Source of the DNA: Akkermansiaceae bacterium
GTDB lineage: Bacteria > Verrucomicrobiota > Verrucomicrobiia > Verrucomicrobiales > DEV007
NCBI GenBank assembly: GCA_024233085.1
Contig: JACKQC010000009.1
Span: 1 to 64,000 of the forward strand
Length of the DNA: 64,000 nt
Direction: 5' to 3'
Program-made: the position numbers and the translations under genes
Shown: one piece after another, positions 1 to 8,783 of the stretch
How the letters are laid out: each line of letters begins with the position of its first letter
Position numbering within the stretch: position 1 is the stretch's first letter
The notes under the pieces: generated by a model
What the model was told of the DNA's origin: nothing
The model's database searches: none
Seen by the model: the letters and a program-made list of their open reading frames with translations, nothing else

Positions 1-273
1 CCCGTTGACGCCCGGATGATCGAGCCCGGAGATCACGGTGAAGCGGTCGCGGAAGCCGCCGATGGCCTTCAGATACTCGGGCAATTCGTAGTTTGCGCCG
101 CTTTGGGAAGGCACGATGCCGTCGCGGTAGATGCCCAGGGGCAGGGCAATCATCAGGAGGCGCTGGGGACCAGCGGCGTCGGCGGCGTGGGCAAAGCCGC
201 CCAGCGAGTCGAGCCACGGCAAGGCAAGGCCGGTGCCGGAGGCTTTGAGAAAATGGCGACGGGAGAGGCTCAT
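1..273 (-). CDS. DUF1552 domain-containing secreted protein (3' end outside window)
   Basis: Ninety-one codons are visible from the ATG at 273 to the window edge; the C-terminal part is missing. The protein begins MSLSRRHFLK, a twin-arginine-type signal, followed by a hydrophobic stretch ending near FAHA. The segments QRLLMIALPLGIY and DRFTVISGLDHPGVNG match the start of DUF1552 proteins. It starts 16 bases after the stop of the DUF1592 gene, and DUF1592-DUF1552 is a standard gene pair in Verrucomicrobiota and Planctomycetota, so co-transcription is likely. The biochemical role of DUF1552 is not established; it is thought to act outside the cytoplasm with the cytochrome-like partner. Confidence 0.85.
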   Translation of the reverse strand, partial: MSLSRRHFLKASGTGLALPWLDSLGGFAHAADAAGPQRLLMIALPLGIYRDGIVPSQSGANYELPEYLKAIGGFRDRFTVISGLDHPGVNG

Positions 274-289
274 GGGGTGTCGGGGGGAA

Positions 290-2779
290 TCAGGGTTGGT
301 GGAAAAGATCGCTCTCGATGAGGCGGTGAATCAAGGTCTTCATCCCGCCCCCGGAGTCACGCGTGGCGGCGGAAAGTTCGCGGATGGCCACCTCGTCCGA
401 AAAGTCCATTTCCCGGCCGAGCGCATAGACCGCCAGGGTGCGGGCGACGTTTTCGAAAACGAGATCCTCCCGTGTGAGGAGCTGCCGGCGAAACTCGCGA
501 AAATCGGCGAAGGCGCCGTGATCGGGAAGCTCGTCGCTTGCGTCGACGGGCTGGCCCTCGGAAAGGACGGGGCGCTTGGGGTTCGGGCCGGGTTTGAGAG
601 CGCGATAGTTTTCCCGCCAGGCGCCGATGACGTCGAAATTCTCCAGAGCCATGCCGTAGGGGTCGATCTTGCGATGGCAGGCGCCGCACTGCGGGATCTC
701 GCGGTGCTTGGCGAGCTGGTCCTTGATCGTCGTGGCGCCGCGGATGTCGGGCTCGATGGGCGGAACATCCGGCGGCGGGGGCGGGGCGGGCGTGCCGAGC
801 AGTTTTTCCAGCACCCAGACGCCCCGCACCACGGGAGAGGTGACGGTGCCGTTCGAGGTGACATTCAACACGCTCGCCTGAGTCAGGATGCCACCGCGCA
901 CGGTTTCGTCGCGGTTCAGGGCGACGCGGCGGAACTGGTTGCCCTCCACGCCTGGAATGCCGTAGTGGCGCGCCATGCGGTCATTGAGCATCGCCCAGTC
1001 GGAGTCGATCAAGTTGGTCAGGCTGAGATTCTGGCGGAGGATTTCCCGAACGAAGGCCCGTGTCTCCCCGACCATGTCGCGTTCCAATTCGGCGTCGTAT
1101 TCGGGATAGAGATTCGAGTCAGGCTGCATTTCACCGACCCGCTCGATCTTGAGCCATTTTCCCGTGAAGTCGCTGAGGAACCGCTCGGATTTTTCGTCGG
1201 CCAATAGGCGGTCCACCTGACGGGCTAGCTCAGTTGGTTGCGACAGCGCTCCGGAGGAGGCGAGGTCCATCAATTCCGCGTCCGGCGCCGAGCGCCAGAG
1301 GAAATAGGACAGGCGGTTGGCCAGGGCGAACGCATCCAGGGCTTCGCCGGTCTCGATCTGGTAGACGAAATAGGGCGAGGCCATCATCGCCTTGGCGGTG
1401 AGCTTGAACGCCTCCAGCGGCGACAGGTCGGGGCGCAGGGAGCGGTAGAATTCGACGAACTCGCCGACGGTCGATTCCGGCACGGGACGGCGGAATAGTT
1501 TCGGCGCGAACTCCGCCAAGGCGGCGGCGGCCTCGTCATCGGTGAGGGTGCTGGCATCGCGCTCGCCGAGCAGCAGCCGATGGCCCTTTGGCGGCCATTC
1601 GTCGATGAGCGGTCCCTCCATCTCGATCTGGCGGATGGCCACGAAGGGGCCGGGCAACTGCACGAGCTTCTCGCGGGGCGCCCAGTTTTCGCCGTCGATC
1701 ATTTCCATCTTGATGATCTGGTTCGGCTGCAGATAGACCCGGTATTCGTAGTCGCGCGGCGTGGCGTCGGTGAGTTGCACCACATCCATCACGTCGGGAA
1801 TGGTGCCCTGCGCGAAGGAACCGCTGGCGAGTTTCAGGTGAACGGGTCTGCCCTCGTTCGAGGCGGCATAGGCGGTGATCTTGAACCGATACCATCCCGG
1901 CTCACGGACCTGGAAATGGCGACGCGTGTCGGGCGCGGCGTAACCGGCATTGATGGCGATGACCGCGTCGACCCCGGAGCCGTCCTCCGGCTTCGGTTCG
2001 CGCAGCTTCCCGTTTTCCCACGCGGGAAAGCTGAAGCCGAGATTGGGATTCTCCTTCAACTGGGCAACCATTTCCGTGGTGCGCTTCTGCTCGTCGGGGG
2101 TGAGCTGATCGAACTCTTTCTGGCGCCGCGCGATGTCCTCATGGTGCCGTTTCCACGCCTCCTGATTGTAGTCGTGCAGCGTGAAGGTCACCCGCTTCGT
2201 CTCGGGGCGCGGCTTGGTCTGGATGGCCCGCTCGAGGATGAAATCGGCCGCCTTGAGATACTGGTCCATCTGTTCGGCCGAGAGAGAGAGGGCCGCGCCG
2301 ATGTTATCGAACCCGGACGAGCGCGTGTCGGCCGGAAAGCCTTCGGCGAAATTGCCCCGAATCCCGAAGAGATCGTCGACGGTGTATTCGTATTCGACCC
2401 GGTTGAGGCGCCGCAGCACCACTTCGCCGCGATGCCCGGCCAGCTCGGCCGCGGCGCGCTTCAGTTCGGCCTCGATCCAGTCGGTCACCGGTGTCAGTTC
2501 CGCGAGGGGCGGCTGCGTTTCGTCCTCGGGCGGCATCTCGCCAAGGTGGAGATTGTCGAGCACCAGCTGCCAGTATTCCGCGTCCTCGACCGATTCGGTG
2601 AGCTTCAGGGTATCGACGCGGAAGTCGCCCTTTTGCTTCTTCGGTCCATGGCAGTCGAGGCAGTAGCTTTTGAGAAAAGTTTGGACGGCGGGATCGATCG
2701 TGTCCGCGGCGCGGGCCATCGTCAGGGGCGCCCCCGCGAGCGTCGCGGCGAGAATCAGTCTGCAAGCGGGGCCTTTCAT
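290..2779 (-). CDS. DUF1592 family secreted c-type cytochrome-like protein
   Basis: An 829-residue protein with an N-terminal signal peptide (about residues 1-25). A CxxCH heme site lies at residues 40-44 (CLDCH), and a second, CGACH, lies close to the C-terminus in a segment reading HRKIDPYGMALENFD. The order fits the PVC family with a planctomycete cytochrome domain followed by DUF1587, DUF1595, DUF1592, DUF1588 and DUF1585. The central residues 270-380 resemble a carbohydrate-binding beta-sandwich. The family is predicted to be exported and heme-bearing, probably in oxidative attack on polymers, but no substrate is known. It is followed at 16 bases by the DUF1552 gene. Confidence 0.9.
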   Translation of the reverse strand: MKGPACRLILAATLAGAPLTMARAADTIDPAVQTFLKSYCLDCHGPKKQKGDFRVDTLKLTESVEDAEYWQLVLDNLHLGEMPPEDETQPPLAELTPVTDWIEAELKRAAAELAGHRGEVVLRRLNRVEYEYTVDDLFGIRGNFAEGFPADTRSSGFDNIGAALSLSAEQMDQYLKAADFILERAIQTKPRPETKRVTFTLHDYNQEAWKRHHEDIARRQKEFDQLTPDEQKRTTEMVAQLKENPNLGFSFPAWENGKLREPKPEDGSGVDAVIAINAGYAAPDTRRHFQVREPGWYRFKITAYAASNEGRPVHLKLASGSFAQGTIPDVMDVVQLTDATPRDYEYRVYLQPNQIIKMEMIDGENWAPREKLVQLPGPFVAIRQIEMEGPLIDEWPPKGHRLLLGERDASTLTDDEAAAALAEFAPKLFRRPVPESTVGEFVEFYRSLRPDLSPLEAFKLTAKAMMASPYFVYQIETGEALDAFALANRLSYFLWRSAPDAELMDLASSGALSQPTELARQVDRLLADEKSERFLSDFTGKWLKIERVGEMQPDSNLYPEYDAELERDMVGETRAFVREILRQNLSLTNLIDSDWAMLNDRMARHYGIPGVEGNQFRRVALNRDETVRGGILTQASVLNVTSNGTVTSPVVRGVWVLEKLLGTPAPPPPPDVPPIEPDIRGATTIKDQLAKHREIPQCGACHRKIDPYGMALENFDVIGAWRENYRALKPGPNPKRPVLSEGQPVDASDELPDHGAFADFREFRRQLLTREDLVFENVARTLAVYALGREMDFSDEVAIRELSAATRDSGGGMKTLIHRLIESDLFHQP

Positions 2780-2963
2780 GGGTCGATATCTCTGCGGCGG
2801 CGTGGCGGCTTATGTTCGTCCAGCGACCCGCGCGCCGCCGGAATCATAGCCCACTCCCGTTAAAAACCACGCTTCAGCGGGCCGCGCGATCGCGCGAAGC
2901 GAGACGCGAAAATTCGTGCCATCCGCCCGGGCATGGTGAAAACTGAACCCCGCTCTACCCGCC

Positions 2964-3833
2964 ATGGACGCCGCCCTCGCCGAAGCCGCCCGACGCCTCA
3001 TCGATCTCGCCCTCGCCGAAGACCTCGGCGAACGGGGCGACATCACCTCGCGATTTTTCGTGCCCGAGGAAAACCGCTCCCTCGCCGCCATGGTCGCCCG
3101 CGACGAGGCCGTGCTCGCCGGAGTCGAGATCGCGGCTTCCGTTTTCGAAAGTGTCGATCCCGACGTGACGCTGACTTTCGAGCATTCCGATGGCGCCGCC
3201 GTTTCGCCGGGCGACACCGTTCTCACGATCGCGGGAGCGTCACGCAGCCTGCTCGCGGCGGAACGCACGGCGTTGAATTTCGTCCAGCGACTCTCGGGTA
3301 TCGCGACCCTGACGCGCGAGTTCGTCCGCCGCGTGGCCGGCACGGGCGTCGGGATTCTCGACACGCGCAAGACGACGCCCGGTTGGCGCCTGCTCGAAAA
3401 AGCCGCGGTCAAGGCCGGCGGCGGCCGGAACCATCGCCTCGGCCTGCATGACGCCGCCATGGTGAAGGACAATCACCTCGCCGCGCTCGGCGGCGAACCC
3501 GCCGCGGCGCTCGCCGCCGGAGTCGAGGCGCTCCACCTCGCCTTTCCCGGCACGCTCGTCGAGGTCGAGGCCGACCGGCTCGACCAGGCGCGCGCCTTTC
3601 TCGGCGTCGAGGGCGTGTCCGTCATCCTGCTCGACAACATGAGCCTCGACGACCTGCGCGCGGCGGTGGCGCTGCGAAACGATCTCGCGCCCGCGGTGAA
3701 ACTCGAGGCCAGCGGCGGCGTCACGCTCGACACCGTCGCCGCCATCGCCGAAACGGGCGTCGATTTCATCTCCTCCGGCGCGCTGACCCACTCGGCCCGC
3801 GCGGCGGATTTCGGACTCGATTTCTCGGACTGA
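2964..3833 (+). CDS. nadC: Nicotinate-nucleotide pyrophosphorylase (carboxylating), quinolinate phosphoribosyltransferase
   Basis: This 289-residue cytoplasmic enzyme converts quinolinate and PRPP to nicotinate mononucleotide in de novo NAD synthesis. Family signatures are visible: LAEDLGERGDITS near the N-terminus, DTRKTTPG at about residues 132-139, KxGGGRNHRxGL just after it, and KDNH; the C-terminal half contains VEVEA and EASGG of the barrel. Length is normal. The ATG at 2964 gives the expected N-terminus. It is transcribed away from the DUF1592 gene and ends three bases before birA, so the two cofactor genes probably form an operon. nadA and nadB are not in the window. Confidence 0.95.
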   Translation: MDAALAEAARRLIDLALAEDLGERGDITSRFFVPEENRSLAAMVARDEAVLAGVEIAASVFESVDPDVTLTFEHSDGAAVSPGDTVLTIAGASRSLLAAERTALNFVQRLSGIATLTREFVRRVAGTGVGILDTRKTTPGWRLLEKAAVKAGGGRNHRLGLHDAAMVKDNHLAALGGEPAAALAAGVEALHLAFPGTLVEVEADRLDQARAFLGVEGVSVILLDNMSLDDLRAAVALRNDLAPAVKLEASGGVTLDTVAAIAETGVDFISSGALTHSARAADFGLDFSD

Positions 3834-3836
3834 CTC

Positions 3837-4679
3837 ATGGACTCCCCCGAAGCACTCTCGCCCGCCCGGATCCGCGCCGCGCTGACCGAAAAGCTCGGCC
3901 CGGCGCTCGCCGCGCGCTTCGAGCCCTGGGTCGTCGCCGAGACCGGCTCGACCAACAGCGATCTGCTCGCGCAGGGACGGGACCACGCCGTCGCCGAGGG
4001 CCGCGTCCTTTTCGCCGAGAGCCAGACCGCCGGGCGCGGACGCCGCGGCGACCCCTGGGTCTCGCCACCGGGGACGAACCTGCTGTTTTCCATCCTGCTC
4101 CGGCCCGGAGGACCGATCGCGGCCTGGCTCAGACTGCCGCATCTCGCCGGGATCGCCGTCTGCCGCGCGATCGAATCGGTCCTCCCCGGCCTCGAGGAAA
4201 CGCCCCGGCTCAAGTGGCCCAACGACGTCTTTCTCGGCGAACGGAAAGTCGCCGGCATTCTCGTCGAATCCCGCGGCGGCCTGCGGGAAGACGGCAGTCC
4301 GGCGCCCTTCGCCGTCCTCGGGATCGGGCTGAATGTCAATCTCCCGCCCGAGGCCTTCCCGGAGGATCTGCGCTCCCTCGCCACCAGCCTTTCCGGGCAC
4401 GCCGGTCATCGGCTCGACCGCAACGCCGTCGCCGCCGCCTTTCTCGCCGAGTGGGCCGCGCTTTACCCCGCCGCCCTCGAACCCTCCGCCTTCGGCGAAC
4501 CGCGCGAGGAACTGCGGCGCCGGAGTTTTCTCACCGGTCGCGAGGTGGTCGTTTTCTCGGGAAACCGCCAAATCGCCGGCACCGCCATCGACGCGGGTCC
4601 GGAGGGCGAATTGATCGTCGAGAAAACGGATGGCGAGCGAGAAACGATCGTCAGCGCGGACGGGGTGCGGTGGGCCTGA
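3837..4679 (+). CDS. birA: Biotin--[acetyl-CoA-carboxylase] ligase
   Basis: A 280-residue biotin protein ligase that adenylates biotin and transfers it to the biotin carboxyl carrier protein. Visible signatures are GSTNSDLL (about residues 38-45), the adenylate loop GRGRRG (about 64-69), LLFSILLRP and KWPNDVF (about 124-130), then KVAGILVE. The N-terminus is too short for the winged-helix DNA-binding domain of the E. coli enzyme, so this is a monofunctional ligase without repressor function. It starts three bases after nadC and is probably translated from the same mRNA. Confidence 0.93.
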   Translation: MDSPEALSPARIRAALTEKLGPALAARFEPWVVAETGSTNSDLLAQGRDHAVAEGRVLFAESQTAGRGRRGDPWVSPPGTNLLFSILLRPGGPIAAWLRLPHLAGIAVCRAIESVLPGLEETPRLKWPNDVFLGERKVAGILVESRGGLREDGSPAPFAVLGIGLNVNLPPEAFPEDLRSLATSLSGHAGHRLDRNAVAAAFLAEWAALYPAALEPSAFGEPREELRRRSFLTGREVVVFSGNRQIAGTAIDAGPEGELIVEKTDGERETIVSADGVRWA

Positions 4680-4695
4680 GTCGAACGCCGAGCCC

Positions 4696-5931
4696 TCACT
4701 CCACCCGATTTGGCGGCAAGTCCTGTTCCATCGACCGGATCCAATCGATGCCCGCGGGAATTCCCTTCTCGATCATCGATTCGTAGTGCCCTCCGGTTGG
4801 AACGGTGCGCAGCTTGACCGATGCGTTCATCCGGGAGAGCGCGTCGATGAAGGGCCTCGAACCCTCCAGCGTCGCCAGCGTGTCGTCCTCGGCGAAGAAG
4901 AGAAACACCGGCATTCGGATCTTGTCGGCGTGGGTGAGGGGCGAACTCTTGACGACGAATCTCTGTATCCCGGGGTAGACAAATTCAGCCTCGGGTTTGG
5001 GCGCCAGATCGGCGAAGTGCTCCGAAAGATCGACCGCCGGGGCGTAGGCGACACAGCCTTTGAGCAGGGGCTCGTGCGCCGCCAGCAGGAGCGACAGCGT
5101 GGCCGCCGAACTGTGCCCGGCCGAATAAATCCGGTTCGGGTCCACCATTGGCAGCCGGCTTCTGACGAACATCAGGGCATTGCGCCCGTTCACCGTTCCC
5201 GCCCCGGCGCCGGAGAACGCGTGGTACGCGGCCCGGATTTCTTCGACTCTCTCCTCGTCGCCATCCGCCATCTCAGGGTCTTCCCCGTCGATGGAATAGA
5301 GCACGACCGCCATCCCGGCCTCGGCGTAAGGCAGGGCCTCGTCGTGGTAGGTGTTCTCGTCGAGGAGTTCGAGACCCGCACCGCTGAGCAGGTTGGTGCC
5401 GGCGGGCGCGACGAGCACACACGGCAGGCTCTTGGGATCGGCTTCACCCTTCGGAAGGTAAACGCGAAAGGACATCGCGTGTCCCGGCTGGCTCCCCGCC
5501 GAAAGCTCGATCTGGGTCACCCGGACCCCGGACGGTTCCAGCGTCTCGAAGTCCGGGAGCTGGGGAAACAAGGGAACGGGCACGTCCGCGTTGCGAAAAA
5601 GAGAGCGACTCTCCTTTTGCGTTTTCACTTCGGCCATCCCCCAAATCACGACCAGCGTCCCCCAGCCGGCGATCCCCAGATATCCGAAGATCAACCCCAT
5701 GACCGCCAGGCCGCGACCGGCGAGGTTTCCCCGCGCCTCCCGGATCTTCGCCAACCCCGCATGCCCGAGAATCACGCCGACAACACCCAGCCCGGGACCG
5801 CAAACGCCCAGCAAGCCGAGGATGAAACTGGTGATCGCCAATCCGCTCGTCGGAATCAGCCTGAAACGTTTGGGAGACGGGGAACTGGGCGCCATGACCG
5901 CGATTCTGCGAAAACTTCGCCGCGGCATCAA
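4696..5931 (-). CDS. DUF4190-type membrane segment fused to an alpha/beta hydrolase
   Basis: This 411-residue protein begins with two or three transmembrane helices of DUF4190 type (about residues 30-95, including LAITSFILGLLG and LAVMGLIFGYLG). The C-terminal half looks like a dienelactone-hydrolase or prolyl-oligopeptidase-like alpha/beta hydrolase: a nucleophile elbow GHSSAA, a possible acid at FFAEDDTLA, and a terminal GGHYESM histidine. Orientation is probably membrane-anchored, with the hydrolase side uncertain. ATG 5895 (MAPSSP) is an alternative start and neither has a clear ribosome binding site. It lies 31 bases downstream of the alcohol dehydrogenase stop on the same strand. Substrate unknown. 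Confidence 0.75.
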   Translation of the reverse strand: MMPRRSFRRIAVMAPSSPSPKRFRLIPTSGLAITSFILGLLGVCGPGLGVVGVILGHAGLAKIREARGNLAGRGLAVMGLIFGYLGIAGWGTLVVIWGMAEVKTQKESRSLFRNADVPVPLFPQLPDFETLEPSGVRVTQIELSAGSQPGHAMSFRVYLPKGEADPKSLPCVLVAPAGTNLLSGAGLELLDENTYHDEALPYAEAGMAVVLYSIDGEDPEMADGDEERVEEIRAAYHAFSGAGAGTVNGRNALMFVRSRLPMVDPNRIYSAGHSSAATLSLLLAAHEPLLKGCVAYAPAVDLSEHFADLAPKPEAEFVYPGIQRFVVKSSPLTHADKIRMPVFLFFAEDDTLATLEGSRPFIDALSRMNASVKLRTVPTGGHYESMIEKGIPAGIDWIRSMEQDLPPNRVE

Positions 5932-5962
5932 GGGAGAATTTCGGTCCGGCGCGCGGGCGACC

Positions 5963-7084
5963 TCACGACGAAGCCTGAGGCAAGATGAGACTGCGGGCGA
6001 CCTCGCCCCGCTCGAGGGCGGCGTAGGCTTCGTTGATCTCGGTGAGCGGGTAGGTTTTGGTCAGCAGCTCGTCGAGCATTAGCCGTCCGTCGCGATACAG
6101 GTCGATCAGTCGCAGCAGGTCGATGCGCGGCCGGGTGGAGCCGTAGATGGAGCCTTTGAGCGTCTTTTCGGCGTAGACGAGGGCGTTGACGTTGATCTTC
6201 GCCCGGGCATCGGGCCGGGCGATGCCGACCACGACACAGGTGCCGCCTTTTCGCGTGGCGTCGTAGGCCTGCTCGATGGGCTCGGGCAAACCGACGGCCT
6301 CGAAGGCGAAATCGACGCCCAGGCCGCCGGTCAGGTCTTTCACCGCCTCGACCGGATCGCCCTCGCGGGCGTTCACCAGATGGGTCGCCCCGAGCTGGCG
6401 GGCGTAGTCGAGCTTTCGCGGCACCGTGTCCACGGCCACGATGCGGGAGGCGCCGGCGATCTTCGCGCCCTGGACGATGTTCAGACCGATGCCGCCGCAG
6501 CCGAACACCGCGACCGTGCCGCCGACCGGGACGTCGGCGGCGTTGAACACCGCGCCGAGCCCGGTGATGACGCCGCACCCGATGAGCGCCGCGTGTTCGA
6601 GGCTGAAATCGGCCGGGATTTTCACCACCGCGCCCTCGGGCATCGTGGAGACCTGGGAAAAGGTGGAGACGCCCGCGTAGTGGAGAATCGACTCGCCCGC
6701 GGCGTTGCGGAACCGCGTCTGGCCGTCGGGCATCAGGCCCGTGAAGCGCATCTTCGTGCCGACATCGCACAGCGCGGGCCGTCCGCCGAGGCAGTATTCG
6801 CAGCGTCCGCAGGACATTCGCCAGATGGGGATGACGTGGTCGCCCGGCTCGACCGAGGTGACGCCCTCGCCGATTTCCTCGACCACCCCGGCGCCTTCGT
6901 GGCCGAGGATGATGGGCATTTTCATCGGCTGATCGCCCTTCATCACGTGCAGATCGCTGTGGCAGACGCCCGCGGCATGGAGGCGCACGCGCACCTCGCC
7001 GCGCTGGGGCGGCAGCACCTCGACGGGCTCGATGCTCAGGGGCTGGCCCACTTCATACAGGACGGCGGCGAGTGTTTCTTCCAT
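5963..7084 (-). CDS. Zinc-dependent alcohol dehydrogenase (class III-like)
   Basis: A 373-residue medium-chain dehydrogenase/reductase. Catalytic zinc ligands Cys41 (GVCHSD) and His62 (GHEGAG) and all four structural-zinc cysteines (Cys92, 95, 98, 106 in CGRCEYC plus ALCD) are present. The Rossmann motif GCGGIGLN and an acidic VAVD indicate NAD(H). The pattern resembles class III / S-(hydroxymethyl)glutathione or mycothiol-type dehydrogenases, but the substrate cannot be read from sequence. I chose ATG 7084 (MEETLAAV), preceded by AAGGGTGGGA, over the upstream in-frame ATG at 7123, because homologues begin at that position. Confidence 0.88.
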   Translation of the reverse strand: MEETLAAVLYEVGQPLSIEPVEVLPPQRGEVRVRLHAAGVCHSDLHVMKGDQPMKMPIILGHEGAGVVEEIGEGVTSVEPGDHVIPIWRMSCGRCEYCLGGRPALCDVGTKMRFTGLMPDGQTRFRNAAGESILHYAGVSTFSQVSTMPEGAVVKIPADFSLEHAALIGCGVITGLGAVFNAADVPVGGTVAVFGCGGIGLNIVQGAKIAGASRIVAVDTVPRKLDYARQLGATHLVNAREGDPVEAVKDLTGGLGVDFAFEAVGLPEPIEQAYDATRKGGTCVVVGIARPDARAKINVNALVYAEKTLKGSIYGSTRPRIDLLRLIDLYRDGRLMLDELLTKTYPLTEINEAYAALERGEVARSLILPQASS

Positions 7085-7242
7085 GGCGTTCCCACCCTTG
7101 CCGGGGCGGGACGGCTTCGGCAAGGCAAAAAGCCCGCCCGGCGCGCGTCTCCGGCCGATTTCGCATAGGCGGCCCGATGCGTTCGTCTCCTCCCCGAGCC
7201 TGCTTTCGGTCCGCCAACCCCCAAACCCCCAAACACAAAACC

Positions 7243-7620
7243 ATGAATACCCATCCCCTCAAAACCGCCGTCGCCGGTGTGGCCGCGTTGGCCCTGGCGG
7301 CGTTCACCCTCGCCCCGATCACCGCCGAAGCAGGCGGTGGCGGCGGCCCGCGCTACTCGCACCGCTGCGACTCCTGCAACCAGCCCGTCTATCAGCGTCT
7401 CGTCGTGGTCGGCCACGACTCGTGCGGTCGTCCCATCATGCGCTGGATCACGGATTCCCACCGCTGCGGCGGGCACCAAAGCAGCCGGCATTTCGACTCC
7501 CACAGCCGATACGACCGGGGATGCGACAGTCGCGGCCGCTGTGAAAGCTCTGGCGTCGGCCTCCTGCGCGGAATCATCGAACTGCACGAACAGCATCGCC
7601 GCCAGATTTTCGGCCGCTGA
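7243..7620 (+). CDS. Small secreted Cys/His-rich protein, function unknown
   Basis: A 125-residue product with a clear signal peptide (residues 1-29, ending ITAEA) followed by a Gly run and a region rich in Cys, His, Arg and Ser. Two CxxC-like groups (HRCDSCNQ near residue 45, then further Cys-Gly and His-Cys pairs) could bind a metal or form disulfides. The ATG is preceded by a C/A-rich leader without an obvious ribosome binding site. It is transcribed divergently from the alcohol dehydrogenase gene. I recognise no family; PVC genomes often carry short proteins of this kind. The reading frame is supported by the export signal and a normal stop. Confidence 0.65.
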   Translation: MNTHPLKTAVAGVAALALAAFTLAPITAEAGGGGGPRYSHRCDSCNQPVYQRLVVVGHDSCGRPIMRWITDSHRCGGHQSSRHFDSHSRYDRGCDSRGRCESSGVGLLRGIIELHEQHRRQIFGR

Positions 7621-7652
7621 CTGACTCCCGCGCTGCCCTTCCCCTCAACCCC

Positions 7653-7674
7653 AAAAAACCCGCCGGCCGGCGGC
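7653..7674 (-). terminator. Rho-independent terminator of the acyltransferase gene
   Basis: On the minus strand a GC-rich hairpin (CCGCC-GGCC-GGCGG) is followed by a run of six T. It lies ten bases beyond the stop codon of the acyltransferase gene. The stem is short (5 bp) but fully GC. Confidence 0.5.
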
Positions 7675-7683
7675 CCCGGAGTC

Positions 7684-8682
7684 TCACTCCGCGGTCGCCG
7701 GTTCCGTTTTCGACGCCTCGCTCTCGACGCGCGCCTCGAGTTTGGTGAATTTTCCCGAAATTCCCGCGTAGGCGGGATAGGCGTCGCCCCCGGACTCGGG
7801 CCGATAACGCCAATGCTTGTACATCCACAGCCAGGGGGCCGGGTTTTCCAGAATAAAGGGCTCGAAGGCGTCCCAGCACCGCTGGGCCATCTCGGCGTCG
7901 CTCATCCCCTCCTCGAAACGCAGCGGCGCCAGCCCGCGCACCCGGTAGGTCCCGTCGTCGAGCGGCTGGCAGATGCCCGGGATCACCGGCAGCCGGGTCC
8001 GCCGCATCAGCTCCACGTGCAGCGCCGTCACGCAGGTCTTGAAACCCATGCACTCGATGATCGTCGCCGCCTTGCTTGGCTTGATCGTCAGGTCCGTCAA
8101 AAAGGCCGCGTGCCCCTGGTTCTTGAGATTCTTCAGCAGGCGAAACATCGACTGCCGCTGCGGAATGACCTGATGACCGCTCACCTGGCGGTTTTCCTGA
8201 AAGATCCTCGTCAGCAGCGGATTCTTGAAGTCCTGGGCGATGATCGTGAACCGGTAACCGCGAAAACCCATCACCAGCGCCGTCCATTCGAAGTTCGAAT
8301 AATGCGGCGTCACCCAGATCGCCCCCGTTTTCAGCGCGTCGGCGACCGCCTCCGGATCGTCGAGTTCGAGCCGGCAATAGCGTTCCCAGTTCTCCGCCGT
8401 CAGCCGCGCGCTCCAGAATTGGTCGATCACCGTCCGCGCGAAATGCTGAAACGCCTCGCGCGCGATTTGCCGGCGCTCCGTCTCCGATTTTCCGTCGCCG
8501 TAAACCGCGCGGAGATTTTCCAGCGCCGTCCCGCGCCCCCGGCGGTCGGCGAAATAGGCCACCGACCCCAGTCCCCGCGCCAGCCCGCGGGCCCAGCGCC
8601 GCGGCAGCAGCGGAATGCCGATCGCCAGCGCCTTTACCGCCAGCCACTCGATGCGATAGCGCGCGCGTTTCCAGAATGACAT
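7684..8682 (-). CDS. Lysophospholipid/lipid A acyltransferase (LpxL/LpxM family)
   Basis: A 332-residue inner-membrane acyltransferase of the family that adds secondary acyl chains to lipid A or related lipids. The HxxxxE active-site motif is present as HYSNFEW (about residue 130). Other family features are an N-terminal hydrophobic helix, FLTDLT in the middle and the C-terminal W(M)YKHWRYR. ATG 8682 (MSFWKRARYR) is the family-like start; an upstream extension would add 32 unrelated residues. Presence suggests an LPS-type outer membrane, in line with Verrucomicrobiota. Confidence 0.85.
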   Translation of the reverse strand: MSFWKRARYRIEWLAVKALAIGIPLLPRRWARGLARGLGSVAYFADRRGRGTALENLRAVYGDGKSETERRQIAREAFQHFARTVIDQFWSARLTAENWERYCRLELDDPEAVADALKTGAIWVTPHYSNFEWTALVMGFRGYRFTIIAQDFKNPLLTRIFQENRQVSGHQVIPQRQSMFRLLKNLKNQGHAAFLTDLTIKPSKAATIIECMGFKTCVTALHVELMRRTRLPVIPGICQPLDDGTYRVRGLAPLRFEEGMSDAEMAQRCWDAFEPFILENPAPWLWMYKHWRYRPESGGDAYPAYAGISGKFTKLEARVESEASKTEPATAE

Positions 8683-8783
8683 CGCCGCGCACTCTCCATC
8701 GAAGCCGGCGGCGCCGAAACCGTTTTTTTCGCGCGGTTTTTCCGGCAGATTGGGGGCGAACCTTTGCCCCGTAGCCACCGATC

